Source of the DNA: Caldifarciminota bacterium
GTDB lineage: Bacteria; Hydrothermota; 32-111; QNBC01
Direction of reading: 5' to 3'
Assembly (NCBI GenBank): GCA_023132105.1
Contig: JAGLYS010000309.1
Coordinates: 1 to 13,656 of the forward strand
Length of the DNA: 13,656 bases
The notes beneath the pieces are model-generated. The model made no database searches and had not been told where the DNA came from. It saw only the letters and a program-made list of their open reading frames with translations. The position numbers and the translations under genes were made by a program. Positions 1 to 8,081 of this stretch are shown piece by piece; the stretch's first letter is position 1, and each line of letters opens with the position of its first letter.

Positions 1-60
1 TTCGTGAATTCGTGGTAGATCTCTCTCCCTCTCCGTGGTTTTCCCCATCTCTTGACATTA
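1..60. repeat. GC-richer repeat-like scrap at the left end
   Basis: The first 50 or so bases contain short echoing words (TTCGTG, ATTCGTGG, CTCCGTGG) and pyrimidine runs, and are clearly richer in GC than the gene that follows. From memory, similar echoing words (TTCGTG...ATTCGTGG...CTCTGTGG) occur as dispersed intergenic elements in many environmental bacterial genomes. Only the end of such an element would be present here, so the call is tentative. No open frame of note crosses it, and the frame of the next gene has a stop at bases 5-7. Confidence 0.3.
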
Positions 61-70
61 AACCTAAATA

Positions 71-1471
71 ATGATAACTATATCTATGAAAAATATAATA
101 TATCTTGATAAATTCGATGAAAGATTTATTAAGGTTATTAAAGAATTTCGATCGGTTGAAACTCGTTTTTATTTAACGGGTGGGGCTATAAGGGATATGT
201 TAAACCATATTACTCCTGCTGATTATGATATTATAACCGATACGCCTATACATTTAATCGTAGAATTCTTAAAAAAAAATCATCAACTAAAAATTGCATG
301 GATTGAAAACAGAATTAATCCTCTTATTCGAATTGATATCGATCAAGAATTGGTTCTGGATTTTTCACCTTTAAAGGGTTCTCTTATTGATAATCTTAAT
401 AGTAGAGATTTTTCTGTTAATTCACTTGGATTAAACCTTAATGAACTTATCGATAACAAAAAAGCAGAAATAATCTCGACATCGACCGGACTTTCGGATA
501 CAAAAGAAAAACTCCTCGACCCAATTACAAAATATTCGATTAGAAACGATCCTTTAAGAATTATTAGATCTTTTAGATTTAAATTATACAACGATTACGA
601 ATTTTCGAATACACTTATAAATGATATACAAAAATATAGTTATTTGCTCAACAATGCCAAGGGGGAAAGAATCTGGATGGAACTCAGTAAAATCATTATA
701 CATCCGAATTCCTATAAAATTATAAAAGAGATGATCGAAACGGATGTTTTAGAAAATATTTTCCAAGATATAAAAAAAATGAAGGCATATAAACATGATA
801 AACCACCGGCAGAAACACTTATGGAACATTCTCTTTATACATATATGAAAATGGAGGATTTTCTTAACAATAATGGTAAAGGCATTATAAATGTTGATAG
901 TATTTATGATATCCCTGTCTTGAAATTGTCCGCTTTATTACATGATGTAGGCAAATTATATACAAAGAGATATGTAACGGATAATGAATTTCATTTCTAT
1001 AATCATGAAATTGTAGGGAGTAAAATTGCTATTTTATTCGCAAGGAATAGTTTATCTCTAAGCAATGTACTTGCAAATTACCTCGGAATGCTTGTAAAAA
1101 ATCATATGCGATCACACCTTTTTACTCGTATAGAGAAATTATCGGATCATGCAATTTATAGATTCATTAGAGATTGTGATGGACATATCGAAGATGCTAT
1201 CTGCCTGTCGATAGCTGATGCTCTTTCAACTAATTCAAGAATCACTAAATTATCCGGTATTGCCAAACAAATAAATAGATATATAGGAATACATTCTAAA
1301 AAGGAAATAAAATCACTACTGGATGGGAATGAAATTATGAATATATTAACCTTAAATCCTTCAAAAAAGATTGCTATCATAAAGGATGAGCTTATAAAAA
1401 TGCAAATAGAGAGAAAAATCGACACAAAGAATAAGGCAATAAATTTTATAAAGAGATATAAGGAAAATTAA
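71..1471 (+). CDS. CCA tRNA nucleotidyltransferase / poly(A) polymerase family protein with HD domain
   Basis: Class II nucleotidyltransferase of the CCA-adding/poly(A) polymerase family, 466 aa, which would add or repair the 3' CCA end of tRNA in the cytoplasm. The head domain (about 33-125) has LTGGAIRD (GG37-38), the metal-binding D51-Y-D53 and SRDFSVNSL (111-118), matching the usual RRDFTINA. DPLRIIRSFRF (160-170) and GERIWMELSKI (198-208) are the neck motifs that contact base and RNA. An HD phosphohydrolase domain follows, with H253, H291-D292 (LLHDVGK), H312 and D383 all present, so it looks catalytically intact. The C-terminal helical region (about 417-463) fits the family tail. The start is uncertain: neither the ATG at 71 nor the one at 86 has a clear Shine-Dalgarno sequence. 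It is first in the run of plus-strand genes. Whether it adds CCA, A or CC alone cannot be read from the sequence. Confidence 0.88.
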   Translation: MITISMKNIIYLDKFDERFIKVIKEFRSVETRFYLTGGAIRDMLNHITPADYDIITDTPIHLIVEFLKKNHQLKIAWIENRINPLIRIDIDQELVLDFSPLKGSLIDNLNSRDFSVNSLGLNLNELIDNKKAEIISTSTGLSDTKEKLLDPITKYSIRNDPLRIIRSFRFKLYNDYEFSNTLINDIQKYSYLLNNAKGERIWMELSKIIIHPNSYKIIKEMIETDVLENIFQDIKKMKAYKHDKPPAETLMEHSLYTYMKMEDFLNNNGKGIINVDSIYDIPVLKLSALLHDVGKLYTKRYVTDNEFHFYNHEIVGSKIAILFARNSLSLSNVLANYLGMLVKNHMRSHLFTRIEKLSDHAIYRFIRDCDGHIEDAICLSIADALSTNSRITKLSGIAKQINRYIGIHSKKEIKSLLDGNEIMNILTLNPSKKIAIIKDELIKMQIERKIDTKNKAINFIKRYKEN

Positions 1472-1508
1472 CTTGAAGAATTCCATAATTTAATGTAAAA
1501 TAACCACA

Positions 1509-2669
1509 ATGAAAAATAGATATTTATTATTTTTACCTTTATTTATATTTCTAAATCTCCCGTTTTCTTTATTCGGAGAAATGGAAACACTTAAATCAGC
1601 TGAAAATAAACTTAGAAATCTTCAAACTAAACTTAAAAATATTAGAAAGGAAAAGAAAATATTAAAATCGAAAGAGCTCGATATTTTAACAACCCTTCAA
1701 AATATCGATGAAGAACTTGATTTAACTAATCAGATATTAAAACAGATGGAGAAAAAAAGGCAAATATTATCGGACAATATCGATTCATTAAATATAAAAA
1801 TTGGTAGAACAGACTCTCTAATAATAAGCCATCAAATAATATTAATAAAAAGATTAAGGTATATTTACAAATTTGGTAATATAAGCATATTCGATATTCT
1901 GTTTTCCTCTTATACATTCACCGATGCAATAAACAGGTTGAGATACCTTACATTGATTGCAAAACTTGATAAAAGAGTTTATGAAGAATTTAAATTGTTA
2001 AAATCCGATTTAAATAAATATAAGTCTGACATTGAAAGAAGTATTGATCAGTTAAATCAACTTGAAAAACAAACTGCTAATGAGCTTATTGAAGTTGAAA
2101 AAGAAAAAACCGAAAAGAAAAAATTACTAAGAACTATAAGAAGGAAAAGATCCCGGCAAAAAAAATTGGAATCCGAACTTTTATCATCAAGAAGAAAATT
2201 ACAAAGAATTATACAAAAATTAGAAACACAAAGGAAAAAACAAAAAGTTAAAGAAAAAAGTTATTTTGGTAAATTGCGGAAAAAATTACCATGGCCTATT
2301 ATTGGAAAGGTTGTATCAAAATACGGGAGAAAAAGGCATCCTAAATATCATACCTCTACAAAAAACAATGGAATAGATATAAAAGCACCATATAACACAC
2401 CTGTAGCTACCGTTTCTTACGGTGAAGTTGCATACGCTGATAAATTTCTCGGTTACGGAAATGTAATACTAATCGATCATTATGGCGGTTACTATACCCT
2501 TTATGCACATCTGTCCTCAATGGATGTTCAAGTAAAGGACAAGGTTTATCAAGGAGAAGTAATAGGAAGAGTCGGAGATACGGGTTCTCTAAAGGGTTCG
2601 GTTTTACATTTTGAAATAAGGGTTAACGGAAAAACCGTAGATCCTTTAAACTGGCTAATCAATAAATGA
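1509..2669 (+). CDS. EnvC-like coiled-coil protein with degenerate LytM/M23 domain
   Basis: A 386-aa secreted or periplasmic protein. Residues 1-23 form a signal peptide (MKNRYLL followed by a hydrophobic run). Residues about 25-255 are Lys/Glu-rich coiled coil, broken by RYIYKFGNISIFDILFSS (117-134), which fits the helical insert of EnvC-like proteins. Residues about 263-386 are a LytM/M23 fold with GIDIKAP, GYGNVILIDH, YTLYAHL and LHFEIR. In active M23 peptidases the first zinc ligand is the His of HxGxD; here that position is N286 (NNGID), while D290, H334 and H367 remain. By analogy with EnvC/NlpD, this suggests a non-catalytic activator of cell-wall amidases at division rather than a hydrolase. 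No clear ribosome binding site precedes the ATG. Its stop overlaps the next start in an ATGA. Confidence is high for the fold and moderate for the activator role. Confidence 0.85.
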   Translation: MKNRYLLFLPLFIFLNLPFSLFGEMETLKSAENKLRNLQTKLKNIRKEKKILKSKELDILTTLQNIDEELDLTNQILKQMEKKRQILSDNIDSLNIKIGRTDSLIISHQIILIKRLRYIYKFGNISIFDILFSSYTFTDAINRLRYLTLIAKLDKRVYEEFKLLKSDLNKYKSDIERSIDQLNQLEKQTANELIEVEKEKTEKKKLLRTIRRKRSRQKKLESELLSSRRKLQRIIQKLETQRKKQKVKEKSYFGKLRKKLPWPIIGKVVSKYGRKRHPKYHTSTKNNGIDIKAPYNTPVATVSYGEVAYADKFLGYGNVILIDHYGGYYTLYAHLSSMDVQVKDKVYQGEVIGRVGDTGSLKGSVLHFEIRVNGKTVDPLNWLINK

Positions 2670-3682
2670 AATTCAATAACATAATCGGACATTCGACTAC
2701 TAAAGATAGCTTCATCGAATTATTAAAAAAAGACAAACTTCCGCATGCAATTATGTTAACGGGAAATAGTGGAATAGGGAAATTTTTATTTGCAAGAGCA
2801 ATGGCAACTTTAATCATCGAACGAAAACTTCCGAAAACCATTACGGATTCCTGTAACATTAACGAGGAAATATTCAATTGTACAAATATATTATATATCG
2901 CCCCCTCAAAAATAAAGGGATCAAAATCCAACGGTGATTTCAATTTAGAAGATTATCTCAAACTTATCGAATTATTAAAAATTAATAATAAGACCGGAAA
3001 AATTCCAATTGGGCTTATTCACTATATAATCTCACAATTGAAATATAAAACAGCTTATAACGAGGGGTTCGTTGTAATTATAAGAAATGCTGAAAAAATG
3101 ACAAAAGAATCACAAAATGCGATACTAAAAACACTTGAGGAACCCCCCGACAATGTTTATTTTATTCTTACGACATCAAATGAAATGGATTTATTACCAA
3201 CTATAAGATCCAGATCTTATAAAATTTTAATGAATGGATTAAATAATAATGATATGAAATTAATAATAGAAAAATTTAATATAGACAAGGAGAATATTGA
3301 TACACTCGTTTTACTGTCTCAGGGAAGTCCAGGTAAACTACATAAATATTCAACATATGATGTTAACAGTGTTAAGGAATCGATTATTGAATCATTGAAG
3401 AGTAGAAATTTCAACAGGTTAATATCGGATATTCCAAAAAATTATAAAGATAAATATCAGTTAGATATTTTAAACCAGATATATAGAGAAATCTTTTTTA
3501 TTGTTTTGCGTGATTTTTATATTGACAATGAGAGTACATATTTCCATTATGATTTTAAATTACCAATAGATAGCGTGAATTCCGCTATTGAGAAATTAGT
3601 TACAGTTGAAAAAAACAGCGTTTATAATCTATCGAAGGATATTGAATGGGGAACAATTTTCTATAGTATCTTTGGAGGTTAA
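2666..3682 (+). CDS. holB: DNA polymerase III delta-prime subunit
   Basis: A clamp-loader AAA+ subunit of 338 aa, close to the usual length for this family. It would work with DnaX and delta to load the sliding clamp during replication. The N-terminus FNNIIGHSTTKDSF...LPHAIMLTGNSGIGK is typical. The P-loop G33-NSGI-GK39 is followed by F40 instead of the Ser/Thr needed to bind Mg-ATP, which fits a non-hydrolysing delta-prime. SQNAILKTLEEPP (113-127 region) and LPTIRSRS carry the sensor and arginine-finger motifs; SRS replaces the common SRC. The four-cysteine zinc module of many bacterial delta-prime proteins is not evident, with only scattered Cys near residues 63-72. The start codon overlaps the upstream stop by four bases, implying translational coupling. 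The next gene, ricT, is a frequent holB partner, which strengthens the call over a generic AAA+ ATPase. Confidence 0.88.
   Translation: MKFNNIIGHSTTKDSFIELLKKDKLPHAIMLTGNSGIGKFLFARAMATLIIERKLPKTITDSCNINEEIFNCTNILYIAPSKIKGSKSNGDFNLEDYLKLIELLKINNKTGKIPIGLIHYIISQLKYKTAYNEGFVVIIRNAEKMTKESQNAILKTLEEPPDNVYFILTTSNEMDLLPTIRSRSYKILMNGLNNNDMKLIIEKFNIDKENIDTLVLLSQGSPGKLHKYSTYDVNSVKESIIESLKSRNFNRLISDIPKNYKDKYQLDILNQIYREIFFIVLRDFYIDNESTYFHYDFKLPIDSVNSAIEKLVTVEKNSVYNLSKDIEWGTIFYSIFGG
3674..3678 (+). promoter_or_regulatory. Shine-Dalgarno site for ricT
   Basis: GGAGG lies six bases before the ATG at 3685 and overlaps the last codons of holB. It is the clearest ribosome binding site on the plus-strand run and fixes the ricT start. 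Several neighbouring genes lack such a site and probably depend on translational coupling. Confidence 0.75.
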
Positions 3683-3684
3683 TA

Positions 3685-4512
3685 ATGATAATAAAAGTAC
3701 ATTATCATATATATAATGAAAAATTCAAAATGGCAACAACCGATAATCTTATTGTAGGACATCATATTATATTTAGATTGGACAAATCGACAGAAATTGG
3801 CAAAATTATGGATATATACAACGATTCGAAAAACGAGAAATACAAAACAATTGAAACAGTAAAAATTGCCGAGAATAATGATTTACAAAAGATGTATGAA
3901 AATAGAGCCAGAGAAAAGGATGCTTTCGTTATATTTAAGGAAAAGATTAAGGAACATAAACTCCCGATGAAAGCTGTGGATACCGAACTTGAATTTGACA
4001 GAAAACGAATAAAATTCTTTTTTACTGCTGATAATAGAATCGATTTCCGTAATCTTGTAAAGGATTTAGCAGCTATATTCAAAATAAGAATCGAATTAAG
4101 ACAAATAGGGGTAAGGGATTATGCAAAGAGATTAGGCGGACTTGGACCTTGTGGCAGACCATTTTGTTGTATTTCATTTTTAAAAGATTTTGAACCTATT
4201 ACTCTTCAAGTCGCGAAGGATCAGCAAGTTAATCTTAATCCTAAAAAACTATCAGGAGCCTGTGGCAGGTTAATGTGCTGTCTCTCTTATGAACATAAAT
4301 TCTACAAAGAGATGAATATTGCATTTCCAAATATTGAAGAAATTATACTAACAGAGAAAGGAAAAGCAACTGTATTATCAAAAGAAATCTTTAATAGGAT
4401 GATAACCGTAAAAGACTCGGATGGAAATATTTATAAAATTTCACTTGAAGAATATGCAAAATTAAACAGAAGGAATAAATGGAGTATATTTCCTAGCAGG
4501 AGAGCGGAATGA
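3685..4512 (+). CDS. ricT: PSP1-domain protein RicT (YaaT)
   Basis: A 275-aa PSP1 C-terminal domain protein. The core has ELRQIGVRDYAKRLGGLGPCGRP (137-159) and two cysteine clusters, C156/C161/C162 and C193/C198/C199 (CGRLMCC), all intact. In B. subtilis RicT joins RicA and RicF in a complex that carries iron-sulfur clusters and steers RNase Y-dependent mRNA maturation, sporulation and competence. Those partners are not in this window, so only RicT-like metal binding can be inferred. The N-terminal 100 residues form the PSP1 beta domain and a helical, Lys/Glu-rich stretch. The tail (NRRNKWSIFPSRRAE) is basic. Position after holB is conserved in Firmicutes and other phyla. It overlaps metG by four bases (ATGA). 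Identification is firm; the role outside Firmicutes is not established. Confidence 0.9.
   Translation: MIIKVHYHIYNEKFKMATTDNLIVGHHIIFRLDKSTEIGKIMDIYNDSKNEKYKTIETVKIAENNDLQKMYENRAREKDAFVIFKEKIKEHKLPMKAVDTELEFDRKRIKFFFTADNRIDFRNLVKDLAAIFKIRIELRQIGVRDYAKRLGGLGPCGRPFCCISFLKDFEPITLQVAKDQQVNLNPKKLSGACGRLMCCLSYEHKFYKEMNIAFPNIEEIILTEKGKATVLSKEIFNRMITVKDSDGNIYKISLEEYAKLNRRNKWSIFPSRRAE
4498..4502 (+). promoter_or_regulatory. Shine-Dalgarno site for metG
   Basis: AGGAG lies six bases before the metG ATG at 4509 and sits inside the 3' end of ricT. It supports this start rather than a downstream Met. Confidence 0.65.
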
Positions 4513-6545
4513 ATAGGATATTAGTAACAAGTGCTCTGATTTATGCAAACGGACCACTACATATCGGACATTTGGCAGGAGCTTACCTTCCTGCGGATAT
4601 ATACACAAAATATAACAGATTAAAGGGGAATGATATTATACATATATGCGGGACAGATGAACATGGAATACCTGTAACAATCAAAGCAGAACAATTGGGA
4701 ATCTCCCCTAAGGATATTGTAGATAAGTATCATAAAGAAATCTATAAGGATTTTGAAAATTTACATATAGATTTTGATAATTTCTCAAGGACATCCTCAC
4801 CGTTACATCATAAGATGGCAAAGGAGTTTTTCCTTAAAATTCATAAAAAAGGATTAATTGAGAAAAAGGAAGGACAGCAATTATATTGTCCTAAATGTGA
4901 AAGATTCCTTGCAGATAGATATATTGAAGGGGAATGTCCGTATTGTCACAGCGAAAATGCAAGAGGTGATCAATGTGAAGTATGTGGTAAATGGATTGAA
5001 CCTACACAATTAATAAATGCAAGATGCAAAATATGCGGGACAATACCTAAGATTAAAAAAACATATCATTGGTATTTCCTTCTTGATAAAATGCAAAATC
5101 AATTAGAGGATTGGATTGAAAGTAAAAAAACATGGAAATCCAATGTAAAAAGTTTTGCAAAAGGGTGGTTTAAAGAGGGATTAAAATCAAGAGCAATTAC
5201 AAGAGATATGAAATGGGGTGTTCCCGTACCTTTGGATGATGCAAAAGGGAAGGTATTATATGTATGGTTCGATGCACCTATTGGCTACATATCATCAACA
5301 ATCGAATGGGCAAATGAGATTGGAAAACCGGAATTATGGAAAGAATATTGGTTTGGAAAGGATACAAAGCTAATTCATTTTATAGGAAAAGATAATATTG
5401 TTTTTCATGCTATTGTTTGGCCTGCAATGCTTTTAGGATATAATAATGAAATAATAATGCCTTCTGAGATACCTGCAAATGAATTTCTTAATATTGAATC
5501 AAGAAAAATAAGTACAAGTAGGAATTGGGCAATATGGGTGAAAGATTTTTTGGATGTTTTCCCTGCTGACTTTTTAAGATATTATTTAGCTGCCAATTTG
5601 CCGGAAAATAGTGATATGGATTTCAAATGGAAAGAATTCCAGGCAAAAATAAATGGTGAATTAGCTGATATTTTAGGAAACCTTGTAAACAGAACATATG
5701 TATTTATAAACAGATATTTCGACGGTCTGGTTCCGGAACCCGATACATTTGATAATACGGATAATAAGCTTATACAGTCCATAAATAATGCATCCGAAGA
5801 TATAGGTTCATTGTTTGAAAAATTTCATATTAGGCAAGCTACATTTCAATTGATGAATTTGGCTAGGGAAGGAAATAAATATTTTGATTTTAAAAAACCA
5901 TGGGTTCTGATAAAAGAGGATAAGAGGAAATGTGCTACGACTCTTTATCTTCTGACAAACCTTATAAATACGATTTCAACACTTTTTACACCTATAATTC
6001 CGGAAGGAATGAAAAAGATAAAAAATGCTCTTGAGCAGGAAAATAACTCATGGGATAATGCTTCAAAACTGAACATTAAACCCAGAACAAGATTCAATAA
6101 TCCCGGTATATTATATAAGAAAATAGATGATAAGATCATAAGAAGAGAGGAGGAAAGATTAATGAATAATAGTAATATCGAAAAGGAGATTAAGAATAAT
6201 ATTGAAATGACAAAGGATGATTATGTAACGATAGAGGATATACATAAATTAGGATTAAAGGTAGCGGAAATAGTAAATGCCGAAAGGGTTAACGAAACGG
6301 ATAAATTAGTTAAATTATTTATCAGAATCGGAAAAGAAGACAGACAAATTATTGCAGGAATTGCAAAACATTACAACATTGAAGAGTTGATTGGAAAAAA
6401 AATTATTATCGTATCGAATATGAAACCGGCAAAAATAAGGGGTATAGAATCCAAAGGTATGTTACTTGCAGCCAGTGATACAAATACCATGTCTTTATTA
6501 ACTGTCGACAGGGATATATCTTCAGGTGTAGAGATCAAGTGCTAA
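4509..6545 (+). CDS. metG: Methionyl-tRNA synthetase with C-terminal tRNA-binding domain
   Basis: Class I aminoacyl-tRNA synthetase charging tRNA-Met with methionine, 678 aa. The Rossmann core shows HIGH at 18-21 (GPLHIGHL) and GTDEHG at 48-53. The connective insert carries two CxxC pairs plus two more (C127/C130/C143/C146 and C156/C159/C173/C176), consistent with the two-zinc form. The KMSKS loop is KISTS (333-337, in SRKISTSRNWAIW), a variant I recall from archaeal and Bacteroidetes-type enzymes. A helical anticodon-binding domain follows. Residues about 575-678 form an EMAP/Trbp111-like OB fold (LGLKVAEIVNAERV...IAGIAKHY...KPAKIRGIESKGMLLAA) that strengthens tRNA binding and supports dimer formation in related enzymes. 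The gene overlaps ricT by four bases and tatD by seven. No truncation or missing motif was seen. Confidence 0.96.
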   Translation: MNRILVTSALIYANGPLHIGHLAGAYLPADIYTKYNRLKGNDIIHICGTDEHGIPVTIKAEQLGISPKDIVDKYHKEIYKDFENLHIDFDNFSRTSSPLHHKMAKEFFLKIHKKGLIEKKEGQQLYCPKCERFLADRYIEGECPYCHSENARGDQCEVCGKWIEPTQLINARCKICGTIPKIKKTYHWYFLLDKMQNQLEDWIESKKTWKSNVKSFAKGWFKEGLKSRAITRDMKWGVPVPLDDAKGKVLYVWFDAPIGYISSTIEWANEIGKPELWKEYWFGKDTKLIHFIGKDNIVFHAIVWPAMLLGYNNEIIMPSEIPANEFLNIESRKISTSRNWAIWVKDFLDVFPADFLRYYLAANLPENSDMDFKWKEFQAKINGELADILGNLVNRTYVFINRYFDGLVPEPDTFDNTDNKLIQSINNASEDIGSLFEKFHIRQATFQLMNLAREGNKYFDFKKPWVLIKEDKRKCATTLYLLTNLINTISTLFTPIIPEGMKKIKNALEQENNSWDNASKLNIKPRTRFNNPGILYKKIDDKIIRREEERLMNNSNIEKEIKNNIEMTKDDYVTIEDIHKLGLKVAEIVNAERVNETDKLVKLFIRIGKEDRQIIAGIAKHYNIEELIGKKIIIVSNMKPAKIRGIESKGMLLAASDTNTMSLLTVDRDISSGVEIKC

Positions 6546-7309
6546 TTGACTCCCACTGCCATATTCAAATGGATGAATTTAAGGATGATATTGAATATAT
6601 CATCTCTAATGCCAAAAAGGGCGGGATACAACGGTTTATTGTTGTCGGATTTGATATAGAGTCAAGTATTAAAGCTAAAACAATGTCATTAAATTATCCG
6701 GAAATAAAACCTGTTTATGGTATTCACCCCTATAATACGGTTAACTCTTCGATTTCTATGATGAGAGAACTAAATGATCTGGTAAAGGAAAAAAAGCCTT
6801 TGGCAATAGGGGAAACAGGTTTTGATTTTTATCGTGATATTTCACCGAAAAACAAACAGAGAGATTTTTTTGAAGCACATATAAAACTTGCGTCAAAATA
6901 TAATTTACCCCTTGTTATACATACGAGAGATGCTTTTGATGAAACCTATACAATTCTTAAAGAGCATAATAGATTTAATGATATTTTACATTGTTACACA
7001 GGCAATTCGGATGATATTAAAAAATTCAATGAACTTAATATATACTATGGAATTACAGGTATAATTACATTTAAGAATTCCAACCTAAGAACACTTGTAA
7101 AAGAAATGCCCTTAGACAGAATACTGATTGAAACGGATGCACCATATCTTTCTCCTGTTCCATTTAGAGGAAAAAGAAATGAACCATCTAATTTGAAACT
7201 TATATTCAATACTCTATCCGAATCATTGATAACAAATCATCAGGATGTAGAAAATATCCTGCTTAAAAACACTAAAAACGCATTTAATTACGATTTCGAT
7301 GAATGTTAA
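6539..7309 (+). CDS. TatD family metal-dependent hydrolase (DNase)
   Basis: Amidohydrolase-fold nuclease of the TatD family, 256 aa, the normal full length. Metal and catalytic residues are present: H6 and H8 (DSHCH), E92 (IGETGFDFYR), H128 (VIHTRDA), H151 (LHCYTG) and D200 (ETDAPYLSP). The PFRGKRNEP motif (208-216) is also kept. Family members act as 3'-5' exonucleases or DNases with proposed roles in repair and RNA or DNA turnover. I chose the GTG at 6539 because MLIDSHCH is the standard N-terminus. It overlaps metG by seven bases, and an AGGTG at 6524-6528 is only a weak ribosome site, so coupling to metG is likely. metG-tatD adjacency is common in bacteria. This is the YcfH/YabD-like branch by context; a substrate cannot be assigned. 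Confidence 0.92.
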   Translation: MLIDSHCHIQMDEFKDDIEYIISNAKKGGIQRFIVVGFDIESSIKAKTMSLNYPEIKPVYGIHPYNTVNSSISMMRELNDLVKEKKPLAIGETGFDFYRDISPKNKQRDFFEAHIKLASKYNLPLVIHTRDAFDETYTILKEHNRFNDILHCYTGNSDDIKKFNELNIYYGITGIITFKNSNLRTLVKEMPLDRILIETDAPYLSPVPFRGKRNEPSNLKLIFNTLSESLITNHQDVENILLKNTKNAFNYDFDEC

Positions 7310-8081
7310 AAGGGAGATAAAAAAACTACAATTAGTGCCTTCTAAAAAAATGGGGCAAAATTTTCTTTTTGATGAAAATATAGCCAAAAAGATAGTATCT
7401 TCCGTTAAATGCGACAAAAACAATCTGATTGTCGAGATAGGTCCGGGTTTAGGAATTCTAACTCAATATCTTATAACAACATATGATAACTTACTTTTAA
7501 TAGAGAAAGATACTATTTTATCCGATTATTTAAAAACAAAATACCCGAATGTATCGATTTGTAATGGAGATTTTTTAAAATACGATTTTAGCTGCTTTAA
7601 TAATTTTTGCATAATCTCCAATCTCCCCTATTCAATAAGCAAATTTACAATTAGGAAAATTATAGATCTCTATCCTACGGTAAGCAGGTCAATATTAATG
7701 ATTCAGAAAGAGGTAGCTAATAGACTCGCCGCAAAACCCAAAAGTAAAGAATATGGTGCAATTACAGTAATAACATCACTATTCTATGATATTAGGGTAT
7801 TATTCAATGTTTCAAAAAACGTCTTTTATCCTATTCCAAAGGTTGATTCATCCGTTATTTTATTGCAAAGAAAGGGACAATTATACTTATCTTCCGATGA
7901 TTACAAACCATTTGTAAAATTCATATATAGTTGTTTTAATTCTCGCAGAAAAAAATTAAAAAATAATATCGATTTTAATATTGGCAATGATCTTTATTTT
8001 AAGGAATTAACAGATAAAAGAGCAGAAGAATTGAATCTTGTGGAATTTATAAAATTATTCCTTCTGCTAAAATCTAAATAA
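7299..8081 (+). CDS. rsmA: 16S rRNA (adenine1518-N6/adenine1519-N6)-dimethyltransferase RsmA/KsgA
   Basis: SAM-dependent methyltransferase that dimethylates the two adjacent adenines in the 3' terminal hairpin of 16S rRNA during small-subunit maturation. It has 260 aa, a typical length. The N-terminal signature KKMGQNFLFD (16-25) is followed by the SAM-binding EIGPGLG (47-53), the acidic E69 (LLLIEKD), GDFL (90-93) and the catalytic NLPY (108-111). FYPIPKVDSSV and FNSRRKKLKNN mark the C-terminal half, and RAEELNLVEFIKL the terminal helical lobe. All motifs are intact. The start overlaps tatD by 11 bases and has no clear ribosome site of its own. The 3' end overlaps the convergent DUF4388 gene by 15 bases, leaving no room for a terminator between the two transcripts. 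Confidence 0.95.
   Translation: MNVKREIKKLQLVPSKKMGQNFLFDENIAKKIVSSVKCDKNNLIVEIGPGLGILTQYLITTYDNLLLIEKDTILSDYLKTKYPNVSICNGDFLKYDFSCFNNFCIISNLPYSISKFTIRKIIDLYPTVSRSILMIQKEVANRLAAKPKSKEYGAITVITSLFYDIRVLFNVSKNVFYPIPKVDSSVILLQRKGQLYLSSDDYKPFVKFIYSCFNSRRKKLKNNIDFNIGNDLYFKELTDKRAEELNLVEFIKLFLLLKSK

Noticed and set aside
52..80. TTGACA at 52-57 as a -35 box for the first gene
   Set aside because: No acceptable -10 follows at 16-18 bases (TAACTA is poor), and the start codon would lie inside the promoter.
271..279. A9 run in the tRNA nucleotidyltransferase gene as a phase-variation or frameshift site
   Set aside because: The frame and all motifs continue intact across it, and such runs are expected in DNA this AT-rich.
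4509..6545. KISTS in place of KMSKS as a sign of a defective methionyl-tRNA synthetase
   Set aside because: KISTSRN-type loops are, from memory, a normal variant in archaeal and Bacteroidetes-type MetG, and all other motifs are intact.
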